Positions 56,775 to 64,000 of a stretch of 64,000 bases of DNA are shown in pieces. Within the stretch, counting starts at the first letter, position 1, and every line of letters starts with the position of its first letter. Under the pieces are notes generated by a model. The model made no database searches. It saw only the letters and a list, made by a program, of their open reading frames with translations, and was not told the origin of the DNA. The stretch comes from Caryophanales bacterium (GTDB taxonomy: Bacteria > Bacillota > Bacilli > JARBTR01): assembly GCA_029240105.1 (NCBI GenBank), contig JARBTR010000004.1, positions 142,620-206,619 on the forward strand. Direction: 5' to 3'. A program made the position numbers and the translations under genes.

Positions 56775-57170
56775 TTATTGTGCAAATCTTTGTACTTCCC
56801 TTAGATAATAATTCCGTACTTTTCGTGGTAGGAATCTTCTGATTTCATCTTCATTATAGCCAACTTGTAAACGTTTATCATCAATAATGATCGGTCTTCT
56901 TAACAAACCAGGATTTTTCTGAATGACATCGTAAAGTTCTTTAAGTGGTATAGAATCTAAGTCTAAGTCCAAATCCTCATATGTTTTTGAACGAGTAGAT
57001 ATAATTTCCTCTGTACCCTCCTCAGTCATTTTTAAAATATCCTTTATTTCTTGTATACTCATCAGTTCATTAAATATGTTTTTTTCAACATACGGTATAT
57101 TATTTTCTTCTAACCATGCTTTCGCCTTTCTGCATGATGTACAGCTTGGTGTTGTATATAAAATAACCAT
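56775..57170 (-). CDS. spx: Transcriptional regulator Spx
   Basis: A 131-residue ArsC-fold regulator that binds the alpha C-terminal domain of RNA polymerase and redirects transcription under disulfide stress. The redox switch CTSC is at residues 10-13. [20 protein letters not shown] gives the conserved RPI and the C-terminal segment recognised by SpxH/ClpXP. Length and sequence are typical. It is divergent from a small membrane protein gene, with TCGA-containing inverted repeats in the gap. Confidence 0.97.
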   Translation of the reverse strand: MVILYTTPSCTSCRKAKAWLEENNIPYVEKNIFNELMSIQEIKDILKMTEEGTEEIISTRSKTYEDLDLDLDSIPLKELYDVIQKNPGLLRRPIIIDDKRLQVGYNEDEIRRFLPRKVRNYYLREVQRFAQ

Positions 57171-57317
57171 CCATTCACCTCATAACGTTTAAATATTATA
57201 TAAATATTTAAATGTTGCAATCTATTATTGATTCAAAATAAATAAGATTAAAAGTTTTCTTCCTTTCGCTATTTTGTCACTTTTCGATAAGAAAATCGAC
57301 AAGAATCGTTCGTCTCT

Positions 57318-57348
57318 TTTCGACACTTTTTGTATTTTCATGTCGAAA
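57318..57348. promoter_or_regulatory. Inverted repeat TTTCGACA-N15-TGTCGAAA upstream of spx
   Basis: TTTCGACA (57318-57325) and TGTCGAAA (57341-57348) are perfect complements. Related TCGAT and ATCGACA half-sites lie at about 57283-57301. The group sits in the spx upstream region and may be an operator; no known regulator is matched. Confidence 0.45.
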
Positions 57349-57394
57349 TACTTATCTTTTATAAACTAACAATTTTAATTTATTCTTTATATAT

Positions 57395-57423
57395 TTGTTT
57401 ATGCATAGTGTTTCTTATATAAT
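57395..57423 (+). promoter_or_regulatory. Sigma-A promoter of the 70-residue protein gene
   Basis: TTGTTT (57395-57400), a 17-base spacer and a consensus TATAAT (57418-57423), about 45 bases before the ATG at 57470. Confidence 0.8.
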
Positions 57424-57469
57424 GTATTTAAGTTTCTTTACTATTGATAGGTTTTATTGGAGGTAATTT

Positions 57470-57682
57470 ATGTTTGAATACATATTTGATTTTATACTCG
57501 TTTCTGGATTAATTATTGGGATAACTGCAATTATGGGAGTTCTTACTAACGGAATTGGCAATCACATCTTTGGAGGTCACAACAGCTCTGAATTTATTGA
57601 TCAATCAAACAAATCTTCTGCAGGTTTTAAATTAGTAGGCGGGGTAAAAAAGCGTCCAAAAAAACATTGGTATTCACATTAA
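57470..57682 (+). CDS. Small single-pass membrane protein of unknown function
   Basis: A 70-residue protein. Residues about 4-34 are hydrophobic (FDFILVSGLIIGITAIMGVL) and form one membrane helix. The rest is polar and basic and ends KKRPKKHWYSH. A consensus promoter, a TTGGAGGT ribosome site and a perfect terminator make it a real gene. It lies between spx (divergent) and the end of the opp operon (convergent). No family recognised. Confidence 0.78.
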   Translation: MFEYIFDFILVSGLIIGITAIMGVLTNGIGNHIFGGHNSSEFIDQSNKSSAGFKLVGGVKKRPKKHWYSH

Positions 57683-57710
57683 TAATTGATTTTAATATCA
57701 TTTTTAGATA

Positions 57711-57743
57711 GAAAAAGACTTCGATAAAATCGAAGTCTTTTTC
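57711..57743 (+). terminator. Bidirectional terminator
   Basis: GAAAAAGACTTCGAT (57711-57725) and ATCGAAGTCTTTTTC (57729-57743) form a perfect 15-bp stem between the small gene and oppF. Confidence 0.96.
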
Positions 57744-57748
57744 GTTTA

Positions 57749-58687
57749 TTATTTTACATAGCTAGCTTGGTATTCCTTAAATTCTTTTTCAGAACAGTAA
57801 ACAAAATGGTTGGGTGCAACCTCTCTCATTTTAAGTTCTTCACCGTCTTGATAATTATGAACCGAAGGGTTATAAGCTACACGACGTCTTGTTCTTTCAC
57901 TTTCTGGATCAGGAAGTGGTATTGCTGATAAAAGTGATTTTGTATATGGATGTAATGGATTTTTGTATAAGTCGTCACTTGAAGCAAGTTCAACTAATTT
58001 ACCAAAATACATAACACCAATTCTGTCAGAAATGTATTTTACCATTGATAAGTCATGAGCAATGAATAAATATGTTAAACCTTTTTCTTTTTGTAATTTT
58101 TGAAGAAGGTTTACAACTTGCGCTTGGATGGAAACATCCAAAGCAGAAATTGGTTCATCTGCAATAATGAAATCTGGTTCAACAGCTAGAGCTCGAGCGA
58201 TACCAATACGTTGACGCTGACCACCAGAGAATTCATGCGGATATCTGCTTGCGTGTTCACGATTTAGACCAACCGTCTCTAAAAGATCGAATACTCTTTC
58301 CTGACGCTCTTTTCCTTTAGACAAGCCATGAATATCAATGCCTTCAGCAATAATGTCCCCAACTGTCATTCTCGGATTTAAAGATGCATATGGATCTTGG
58401 AAAATCATTTGCATATGACGAGTCATATCTTTAATATCTGAACGCGATTTTTTACCGTGTACATCTTCACCCTTGTAAAGGACTTGGCCACCAGTCGCAT
58501 TGTACAATCGGATAATAGTTCGTCCAGTTGTTGATTTACCACATCCAGACTCACCAACTAGTCCAAGTGTTTCACCTTTGTAAATATCAAAGGATATATC
58601 ATCGACAGCTCGTACTTCATTGGATTTTCCTTTATTAAAGTACTGCTTTAAATTTTTAATTTCTAATAATTTTTCGTTATTCGTCAT
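57749..58687 (-). CDS. oppF: Oligopeptide ABC transporter ATPase OppF
   Basis: An ATPase of about 312 residues, one of two that power Opp. It has Walker [12 protein letters not shown] (near 45), Q-loop [10 protein letters not shown], signature [14 protein letters not shown], Walker [13 protein letters not shown] and a C-terminal peptide-transporter extension. The ATG at 58687 has GGAGGGG ten bases upstream and lies four bases after the oppD stop; an earlier ATG at 58723 overlaps oppD. It is the last gene of oppABCDF. Confidence 0.95.
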   Translation of the reverse strand: MTNNEKLLEIKNLKQYFNKGKSNEVRAVDDISFDIYKGETLGLVGESGCGKSTTGRTIIRLYNATGGQVLYKGEDVHGKKSRSDIKDMTRHMQMIFQDPYASLNPRMTVGDIIAEGIDIHGLSKGKERQERVFDLLETVGLNREHASRYPHEFSGGQRQRIGIARALAVEPDFIIADEPISALDVSIQAQVVNLLQKLQKEKGLTYLFIAHDLSMVKYISDRIGVMYFGKLVELASSDDLYKNPLHPYTKSLLSAIPLPDPESERTRRRVAYNPSVHNYQDGEELKMREVAPNHFVYCSEKEFKEYQASYVK

Positions 58688-58691
58688 ATTA

Positions 58692-59762
58692 TTACAACCC
58701 CTCCACTTGAATTGGTTTTTCAAAGTTTCCAGGCATTACACGAACACGAGCCTTAACAGATTCAGGTGCCTCAATTTTAGGAGCATCTGGGTGTAACATC
58801 CATGTCTTCGCAAAGTGTGTTTCTGATATTTGAAAGAATGGTGGTTCTTCCTCATAATCAATTGCCAATGCAAATTGATTACGAGCAGCAAAAGGGCATC
58901 CTTTTGGAGGATGAATTAGATCTGGTGGTGTTCCAGGGATAGCAATCAACTCAGTTTGTTCATCAGTATCTAAGCTCGGCATAGATGCTAACAATCCCCA
59001 TGTATAAGGGTGACGTGGATCATAGAATATCTCGTCCACAGTTCCAATCTCAACAATTTGTCCACCATACATAACCGCTACACGATCAGCAACGTTTGCA
59101 ACGACACCAAGGTCATGCGTTATAAAAATAATGGAAGTATCAATTTTGTCTTGAAGATCCTTCATCATTTCAAGAATTTGAGCTTGAATTGTTACGTCTA
59201 AAGCTGTTGTTGGTTCATCAGCAATTAAAATTTTCGGGTTGCAAGCCAACGCTATTGCAACAACTACACGTTGTCTCATACCGCCTGAAAATTGGTGAGG
59301 ATACTGTTGTAAGCGAACTTCTGGTTGAGCAATACCAACCAAACGCATTAACTCTAATGCACGCTCATAAGCATCTTTCTTGCTTAATTTTTGATGTTTA
59401 ATAAGTCCTTCCATGATTTGTTTTCCAACTTTTATCGTTGGATTCAAAGAAGTCATCGGATCTTGGAAAATCATTGAAATGTCTTTTCCACGAACATGTT
59501 GCATTTCTAATTCAGAAATTTTTGATAAGTCTTTTCCATCGAAAAGGATTTCACCATTAACGATTTTTCCCGGCGGGTTTGGTATTAATCTCATAATTGC
59601 TTTTACTGTTACTGATTTACCAGAACCAGACTCGCCAACTATTGCAAGAGTTTCCCCTTTGTATAAGTTAAAATTTACTCCTCGAACTGCTTTTACTTCT
59701 CCCCCATAAGTTTTGAAAGAGACATGCAGATCTTTTACTTCTAATAATTTATCCATCATCAT
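58692..59762 (-). CDS. oppD: Oligopeptide ABC transporter ATPase OppD
   Basis: A 356-residue ATPase. It has Walker [11 protein letters not shown] (near 40), Q-loop [10 protein letters not shown], signature [12 protein letters not shown], Walker [13 protein letters not shown] and the oligopeptide-transporter C-terminus [12 protein letters not shown]. In the usual OppD this last region has a cluster of cysteines for an Fe-S site; only one is evident here. Three ATG codons in a row follow AAGGAG, and the second or third has better spacing than the first. Confidence 0.95.
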   Translation of the reverse strand: MMMDKLLEVKDLHVSFKTYGGEVKAVRGVNFNLYKGETLAIVGESGSGKSVTVKAIMRLIPNPPGKIVNGEILFDGKDLSKISELEMQHVRGKDISMIFQDPMTSLNPTIKVGKQIMEGLIKHQKLSKKDAYERALELMRLVGIAQPEVRLQQYPHQFSGGMRQRVVVAIALACNPKILIADEPTTALDVTIQAQILEMMKDLQDKIDTSIIFITHDLGVVANVADRVAVMYGGQIVEIGTVDEIFYDPRHPYTWGLLASMPSLDTDEQTELIAIPGTPPDLIHPPKGCPFAARNQFALAIDYEEEPPFFQISETHFAKTWMLHPDAPKIEAPESVKARVRVMPGNFEKPIQVEGL

Positions 59763-59774
59763 TCTCCTTCAGGG

Positions 59775-60842
59775 TTATTTACGCATTTTAGGATCAAGTG
59801 CGTCACGCAATCCGTCAGCTATCAAGTTGAAACTCAAAATCATAACACTAATTACGGTAGCAGGGAATACCAACTTATAAGGTGTGAATGTTAGGGACTT
59901 AATTCCATCATTTACTAGCGATCCCAAAGATGCAAGTGGTGGTGAAATCCCCAACCCAATGAAACTTAGGAACGCCTCGGCAAATATTGCTGCAGGTATT
60001 GTAAACATAATAGAAATAATAATTGGTCCCAATGTATTAGGAATCAAATGCTTAAAAATAATACTCATGTTCGAAGCGCCTAAAGTTTGAGCAGCCATAA
60101 CGAACTCTTGATTTTTTAATTTTAATATTTGACCACGAACAAGTCGTGACATCCCAATCCAACCAGTTACTGTCATCGCTAATGCTAATGTAACAATACC
60201 GGCTTTCTCAAATGCAATACGGAATAAGATTACAACGATTAAATATGGTATTCCATAGATGACTTCAACAATACGTTGCAAGATTATATCTATTTTTCCG
60301 CCAAAGAATCCGGATATTCCACCGTAAGTTACTCCAATCAAGAAGTCAATAATAGCAGCAATTACAGCGATTGATAATGAAACTCGAGCACCTGTCCAAA
60401 CGCGAGTCCAAAGATCGCGACCTAGGTCATCTGTTCCAAAGTAATGATATTTTTTGTATTCTGTTTTTTCTCCAGTACGCATGTTTTCAGTAACGTACAT
60501 ATCTCTTGCAGGAGTTTTAATTCCTCGAGTATCTACTTTTTCTGCACTATAACCAGTAAAAGGTAACCAGCTGATTTTTTCCAATCCTGGCACTTTTGGT
60601 GGTAGGTTTGCATGTCTTAAATCTTGGTCACTATACTTGTACGGTGAAAGCATAGGGGCAAAAATAGCAAGTAATATAAGAATTATAGTAATGATTAGTC
60701 CTACAATAGCACCTTTATTCTTTTTCAATCGAATCCAAGCATCATGCCAAAAAGTCAAGCTAGGACGTGAAATTTTTTCGGCATCTGATGCCGTAGCTCC
60801 TACTACTCGGAACATTTCAGGAGAAATTTTTCTGTTTTCCAT
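59775..60842 (-). CDS. oppC: Oligopeptide ABC transporter permease OppC
   Basis: A 355-residue membrane permease. An N-terminal cytoplasmic segment and a first helix (about 42-64) precede a long external loop (about 70-145) and then five helices. The coupling loop is MAAQTLGASNMSIIFKHLIP (about 240-260), and the conserved AEAFLSFIGLGISPPLASLG follows. Its start overlaps the oppB stop (TAATG). The external loop with TGEKTEYKKYHYFGTDDLGR is typical of OppC. Confidence 0.95.
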   Translation of the reverse strand: MENRKISPEMFRVVGATASDAEKISRPSLTFWHDAWIRLKKNKGAIVGLIITIILILLAIFAPMLSPYKYSDQDLRHANLPPKVPGLEKISWLPFTGYSAEKVDTRGIKTPARDMYVTENMRTGEKTEYKKYHYFGTDDLGRDLWTRVWTGARVSLSIAVIAAIIDFLIGVTYGGISGFFGGKIDIILQRIVEVIYGIPYLIVVILFRIAFEKAGIVTLALAMTVTGWIGMSRLVRGQILKLKNQEFVMAAQTLGASNMSIIFKHLIPNTLGPIIISIMFTIPAAIFAEAFLSFIGLGISPPLASLGSLVNDGIKSLTFTPYKLVFPATVISVMILSFNLIADGLRDALDPKMRK

Positions 60843-61786
60843 TACTTATTCCCTCCTGCAACTCGAATACGAGGATCTATTACCCCATAAAGTAAGTCTA
60901 CAATTAAAATAATTGATATTAACAAGAAACTATAGAAAATAGTCGTTCCCATAATTGTTGGGTAATCATTTGTGTAAATTGAATTTACAAACTGATCTCC
61001 TAGTCCAGGTATTCCGAAAATTCTCTCAATAACTAATGAACCAGTCATAATGTTTACTGCCATAGGTCCAATAACAGTAATAACCGGAATCAAAGCATTA
61101 CGAATTCCATGCTTAAATACAATATTAAAATAGCTAATTCCTTTTGCTTTTGCTAGAACGATATAGTCAGATCCCATAACTTCTAACATTTCTGTTCTCA
61201 TATATCGAGCGGTTGTTGAAGTAACAAATACAGAAAGTGCAATTGTCGGTAAGGCAAGGCCAATAAAAGTCAATTGATTCTCCGAATTTGTCGCTATAAC
61301 TGGAAACAGTTGCCATTTAACACTTAAAAAGTATTGTAACAATCCTGCAAAAACAAAGGATGGTATCGAAACCCCGGCTACCGCTATCATCGTAGCCCCA
61401 TAATCAATCCAGGAATTATGCCTTAAAGCAGCAGCAATTCCTAGAGTTATTCCAATAATCGTTCCCAAAATGATTGCTTGAAGCCCTAATTGAGCAGAAG
61501 GACCTATACGTGTACTAATCAACTTCGTGACAGATCGATTTTTGAATTGGAAAGAAACCCCAAAATCACCTTTCGCAACTTTACCCATATATGCAAAGTA
61601 TTGCTCTACAACTGGTTTGTCTAAATTGTATGTTTTGTTTAACATTTGAATTTGTTCTGGCGTAAGCTTTTCTTGATTTCTAAACGGCGAACCTGGTAAA
61701 AGTTTCATCAAGAAAAAGGTAGCTGTAGCAATCACTATCAAAGTTAGAATCATGTATATCACTCGTTGGATTGTGTATCGTAACAT
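60842..61786 (-). CDS. oppB: Oligopeptide ABC transporter permease OppB
   Basis: A 314-residue permease with six membrane helices. The family start MLRYTIQRVIYMILTLIVIA, the external LNKTYNLDKPVVEQY loop and the cytoplasmic coupling loop LAKAKGISYFNIVFKHGIRN (about 210-230) are all present. It lies 222 bases after oppA, with a hairpin in the gap, and is coupled to oppC. Confidence 0.95.
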   Translation of the reverse strand: MLRYTIQRVIYMILTLIVIATATFFLMKLLPGSPFRNQEKLTPEQIQMLNKTYNLDKPVVEQYFAYMGKVAKGDFGVSFQFKNRSVTKLISTRIGPSAQLGLQAIILGTIIGITLGIAAALRHNSWIDYGATMIAVAGVSIPSFVFAGLLQYFLSVKWQLFPVIATNSENQLTFIGLALPTIALSVFVTSTTARYMRTEMLEVMGSDYIVLAKAKGISYFNIVFKHGIRNALIPVITVIGPMAVNIMTGSLVIERIFGIPGLGDQFVNSIYTNDYPTIMGTTIFYSFLLISIILIVDLLYGVIDPRIRVAGGNK

Positions 61787-61951
61787 AGTGAGCCCCCTTT
61801 TTTTATTTCAAGCATTAATTTTATATCATGTCTTTCATTGTTTTCAAGTTAAATTTTTATTTGTTTCATTTATTAGAAATTTCGAAAATTTTAATACACT
61901 TTGTTTTTATTGATTAAAATTGATATGAAACTTATTCAATTTTTAATCAAA

Positions 61952-61983
61952 AGAAGAGCATATGCCTATACATACACTCTTCT
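61952..61983 (-). other. Hairpin between oppA and oppB
   Basis: AGAAGAG (61952-61958) pairs with CTCTTCT (61977-61983). The minus strand then reads TTTTGATTAAAAATTG. This is a weak terminator or mRNA-stabilising stem that would let oppA be made in excess over the permease genes, as is common for opp operons. Confidence 0.65.
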
Positions 61984-62008
61984 CTATGATTAGATCAATA
62001 AGATAATC

Positions 62009-63655
62009 TTATTTCTCTAGGTAAGTCCATTTGTAACTGAAGTCTCCACCAAATTTGTGGTCAAAGATGTTCTTAACTTTTGGATTTAGAACGAAAGCAC
62101 TACCTCTTTGATATAAAGGAGCAATTGCTTGATCCTCTTCAATTAGGATTTTTTCAGCTTTTTGAAGTTCAGTCCAACGCTTGTCAAGATCAGAGATTAA
62201 AGTTGTGCTTGCTGCTTTAATGATATCATCATAAGCTTTGCTTGAATAACCCATTTGGTTATGTCCGCCATCAGTAACAAACATATCTAAGAATGTCATT
62301 GGGTCAGCATAGTCTGGGCCCCATCCAGCGTAAGAAAGATCATAATCCATTTTTGATTCTGTATCTAGTTTTACAGCGAAAGGCATACCGTTAACTTCAA
62401 TTGTTAAACCAGGTAGGTTCTTTTGAAGTTGTTCTTTTAAGAACTCACCGATTTTCTTAGCGCTTTCACTATCATAGTTCAATAATTTTAATGTGATTGC
62501 ATCTTTACCTAGAGCAGCTTTAGCAGCAGTCCAGTGTTCTTGTGCTTTCTTCACGTTATAAGCGTTCATGTCGCCATTTGCTTCACGGAAGTCTTTATTA
62601 TTCTTATCAAATAAGAATTCAGATGGTACAAGATAGTTTGCTGGTAATGATCCATTGTTTAATAGAACATCACAAAGTTGTGTTTTATCAAATGCCATAG
62701 CAATCGCTTTACGAGCATCTTTGTTTGCTAAAACAGGATTCTTTTGGTTCATACGTAAGAAGTAAACAGCAGTATCTTTTAATCTTCCAAAGTCTTCGCG
62801 ATCTTTGTATTTAGGTACTTGTTCAGCAATTAGACCTGTACGATCTACTGCACCAGTAGAATATAATGATTCCGCTGTGTTATTATCTTTAACAACTTTT
62901 ACATTGATTTTTGTTAATTTTACGGCTTCTTTATCCCAATACTGATCGTTTGCTTCATAAGTCCAACCTACCTCATGTTCCCATGAAGTTAATTTGAATG
63001 GTCCATTGTATAGAACTTTATCAAATTCAGTACCGTACTTATCTGCTTCAGCTTCAACAAATTTTTGTTGTTGCGGGAAGAAAGTAGGGAATGATAACAA
63101 TGATTTGAAGTAAGGAGCAGCGTTAGCTAACTTAACTTCTAAAGTTGATTCGTCTACTGCTTTAATTCCTAAGTCAGTTACAGGCTTTTCACCCTTGCTA
63201 CAAGCTTCACCATTTAATACAGGGAATAGCATGTAAGCATACTCAGAAGCAGTTTTTGGATCAACCGCTCTTTGCCATGCATAAACGAAGTCAGCAGCTA
63301 CGATTTTTTCACCGTTGCTCCATTTTGCATCACGAAGTTTGAATGTATACGTTTTTCCATCTGAAGAAACCTTTTCGCTTTTCGCTAGACCTGGCATAAC
63401 CTTGTCATTTTCTCCAAGACGGTATAAACCTTCCATTACGTTTGTCATAACCAAGAAAGAAACTTGGTCAGTTGCGATACTAGAATCCAATGAAGGGATT
63501 TCAGAAGAGTCTAATAAGTTAAGTTCTTGCTTTGCTGCAAGATTTGATTTCTTTTCTGGTGTCTTTTTAGGTTCAGCTTTTTCGCCACAAGCCATTAGGA
63601 TTGAGCTTATTGCAAGAACAAGAACCAGAAGGATCGAAAGTTTTTTTGTTTTCAT
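62009..63655 (-). CDS. oppA: Oligopeptide-binding lipoprotein OppA
   Basis: A 548-residue extracellular lipoprotein that binds peptides for import; in Bacillus the Opp system also imports Phr signalling peptides that influence sporulation and competence. The signal peptide ends in lipobox ILMAC with the cysteine at about residue 23. The family 5 binding domain shows LNLLDSSEIPSLDSSIATDQ, GLYRLGENDKVMPGLAKSEK and FKLRDAKWSNGEKIVAADFV. GGGAGG precedes the ATG. It is the first gene of oppABCDF, with a promoter about 65 bases upstream. Confidence 0.96.
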   Translation of the reverse strand: MKTKKLSILLVLVLAISSILMACGEKAEPKKTPEKKSNLAAKQELNLLDSSEIPSLDSSIATDQVSFLVMTNVMEGLYRLGENDKVMPGLAKSEKVSSDGKTYTFKLRDAKWSNGEKIVAADFVYAWQRAVDPKTASEYAYMLFPVLNGEACSKGEKPVTDLGIKAVDESTLEVKLANAAPYFKSLLSFPTFFPQQQKFVEAEADKYGTEFDKVLYNGPFKLTSWEHEVGWTYEANDQYWDKEAVKLTKINVKVVKDNNTAESLYSTGAVDRTGLIAEQVPKYKDREDFGRLKDTAVYFLRMNQKNPVLANKDARKAIAMAFDKTQLCDVLLNNGSLPANYLVPSEFLFDKNNKDFREANGDMNAYNVKKAQEHWTAAKAALGKDAITLKLLNYDSESAKKIGEFLKEQLQKNLPGLTIEVNGMPFAVKLDTESKMDYDLSYAGWGPDYADPMTFLDMFVTDGGHNQMGYSSKAYDDIIKAASTTLISDLDKRWTELQKAEKILIEEDQAIAPLYQRGSAFVLNPKVKNIFDHKFGGDFSYKWTYLEK

Positions 63656-63717
63656 TTAATTGACCTCCCATTGTCTTTTCCATCTTCTAAAATTGAATTT
63701 TCAGAAGATTTGTTATA

Positions 63718-63746
63718 ATCATAGATTGTTTTATACAGTTATGCAA
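63718..63746 (-). promoter_or_regulatory. Sigma-A promoter of the opp operon
   Basis: On the minus strand TTGCAT (63746-63741), a 17-base spacer and TATGAT (63723-63718), about 62 bases before the oppA start codon. Confidence 0.7.
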
Positions 63747-64000
63747 TATTTTTTTGATTAGTCTCAAAAAAATAAATTTTCTGAAAATATAAAATATTTA
63801 AAAACACATTATCACTTTTAAATATTTTCTTAGAAAAAACATTGCATAAAATTAAAACAATTTAGGATATTTTACCTATGTATAGTAGAAAAAACAAACA
63901 TTTAGACTTGAATTTTCAAAAATACAGAGTTTTTTATCTATATGCGTCACAAACCTCTACTAAAATTTGAAAAAACAGCCTTATATTCTATATAATTCTA
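63747..64000. other. AT-rich upstream region of opp to window end
   Basis: Very AT-rich sequence with no open frame, repeat or hairpin that I can support. It probably holds upstream control sequence for opp. Confidence 0.4.

Overview
The window comes from a low-G+C, Gram-positive, probably spore-forming member of the Bacillaceae. Evidence: AGGAGG-type ribosome sites, short AT-rich intergenic gaps with strong intrinsic terminators, lipoprotein ABC transporters, the sufCDSUB order, a SAM-I riboswitch before metNIQ, and a long stretch syntenic with the oppABCDF-spx-mecA-coiA-pepF-spxH-yjbK-relQ-nadK-rluD region of Bacillus subtilis. A Gottfriedia- or Bacillus-like genome would fit, but the window alone does not fix the genus.

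Left part (1-25.9 kb) is mostly accessory. It holds a large membrane GAF/degenerate-GGDEF/EAL protein, a polar amino acid ABC transporter followed by a nest of direct and inverted repeats, an IclR regulator, an S66 peptidase, an unexplained structured element with twin palindromes (9566-9649), a DUF2935 protein and a helD gene broken by an out-of-frame deletion. Next come a second UppS-type prenyltransferase, a DUF456 protein, a 2H phosphoesterase and a GNAT enzyme. A three-gene operon (16086-21136) encodes an anchored glycosidase-like protein, an anchored HEAT-repeat protein and a membrane GT2 synthase with a ferritin-like tail. It lies divergent from an ECF sigma factor/DUF4179 anti-sigma pair. 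pssA and a Tyr-rich cupin follow.

Middle part (25.9-45 kb) is mostly metabolism and envelope stress: a fasciclin protein; the SUF iron-sulfur operon with an unusual G+C-richer insertion between sufU and sufB; a DUF2500 protein; an ABC-2 exporter; the methionine transporter metNIQ under a SAM riboswitch (with metQ broken by a second out-of-frame deletion); an ECF sigma/zinc anti-sigma/LiaF-like operon with a structured leader; and a tcyABC-cysK cystine operon facing an Rrf2 regulator, with two matching palindromic operators.

Right part (45-64 kb) is conserved core: rluD, nadK, relQ, a CYTH protein, spxH, an LCP protein, pepF, coiA, cls, mecA, spx and oppFDCBA. Spx, its adaptor SpxH and MecA form the ClpXP/ClpCP proteolysis network for redox stress and competence; Opp supplies peptides and imports signalling peptides.

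The best candidate for an undescribed system is the GT2-ferritin/HEAT/glycosidase operon with its neighbouring ECF pair. Next are the twin-palindrome structured element and the Rrf2 operator pair.
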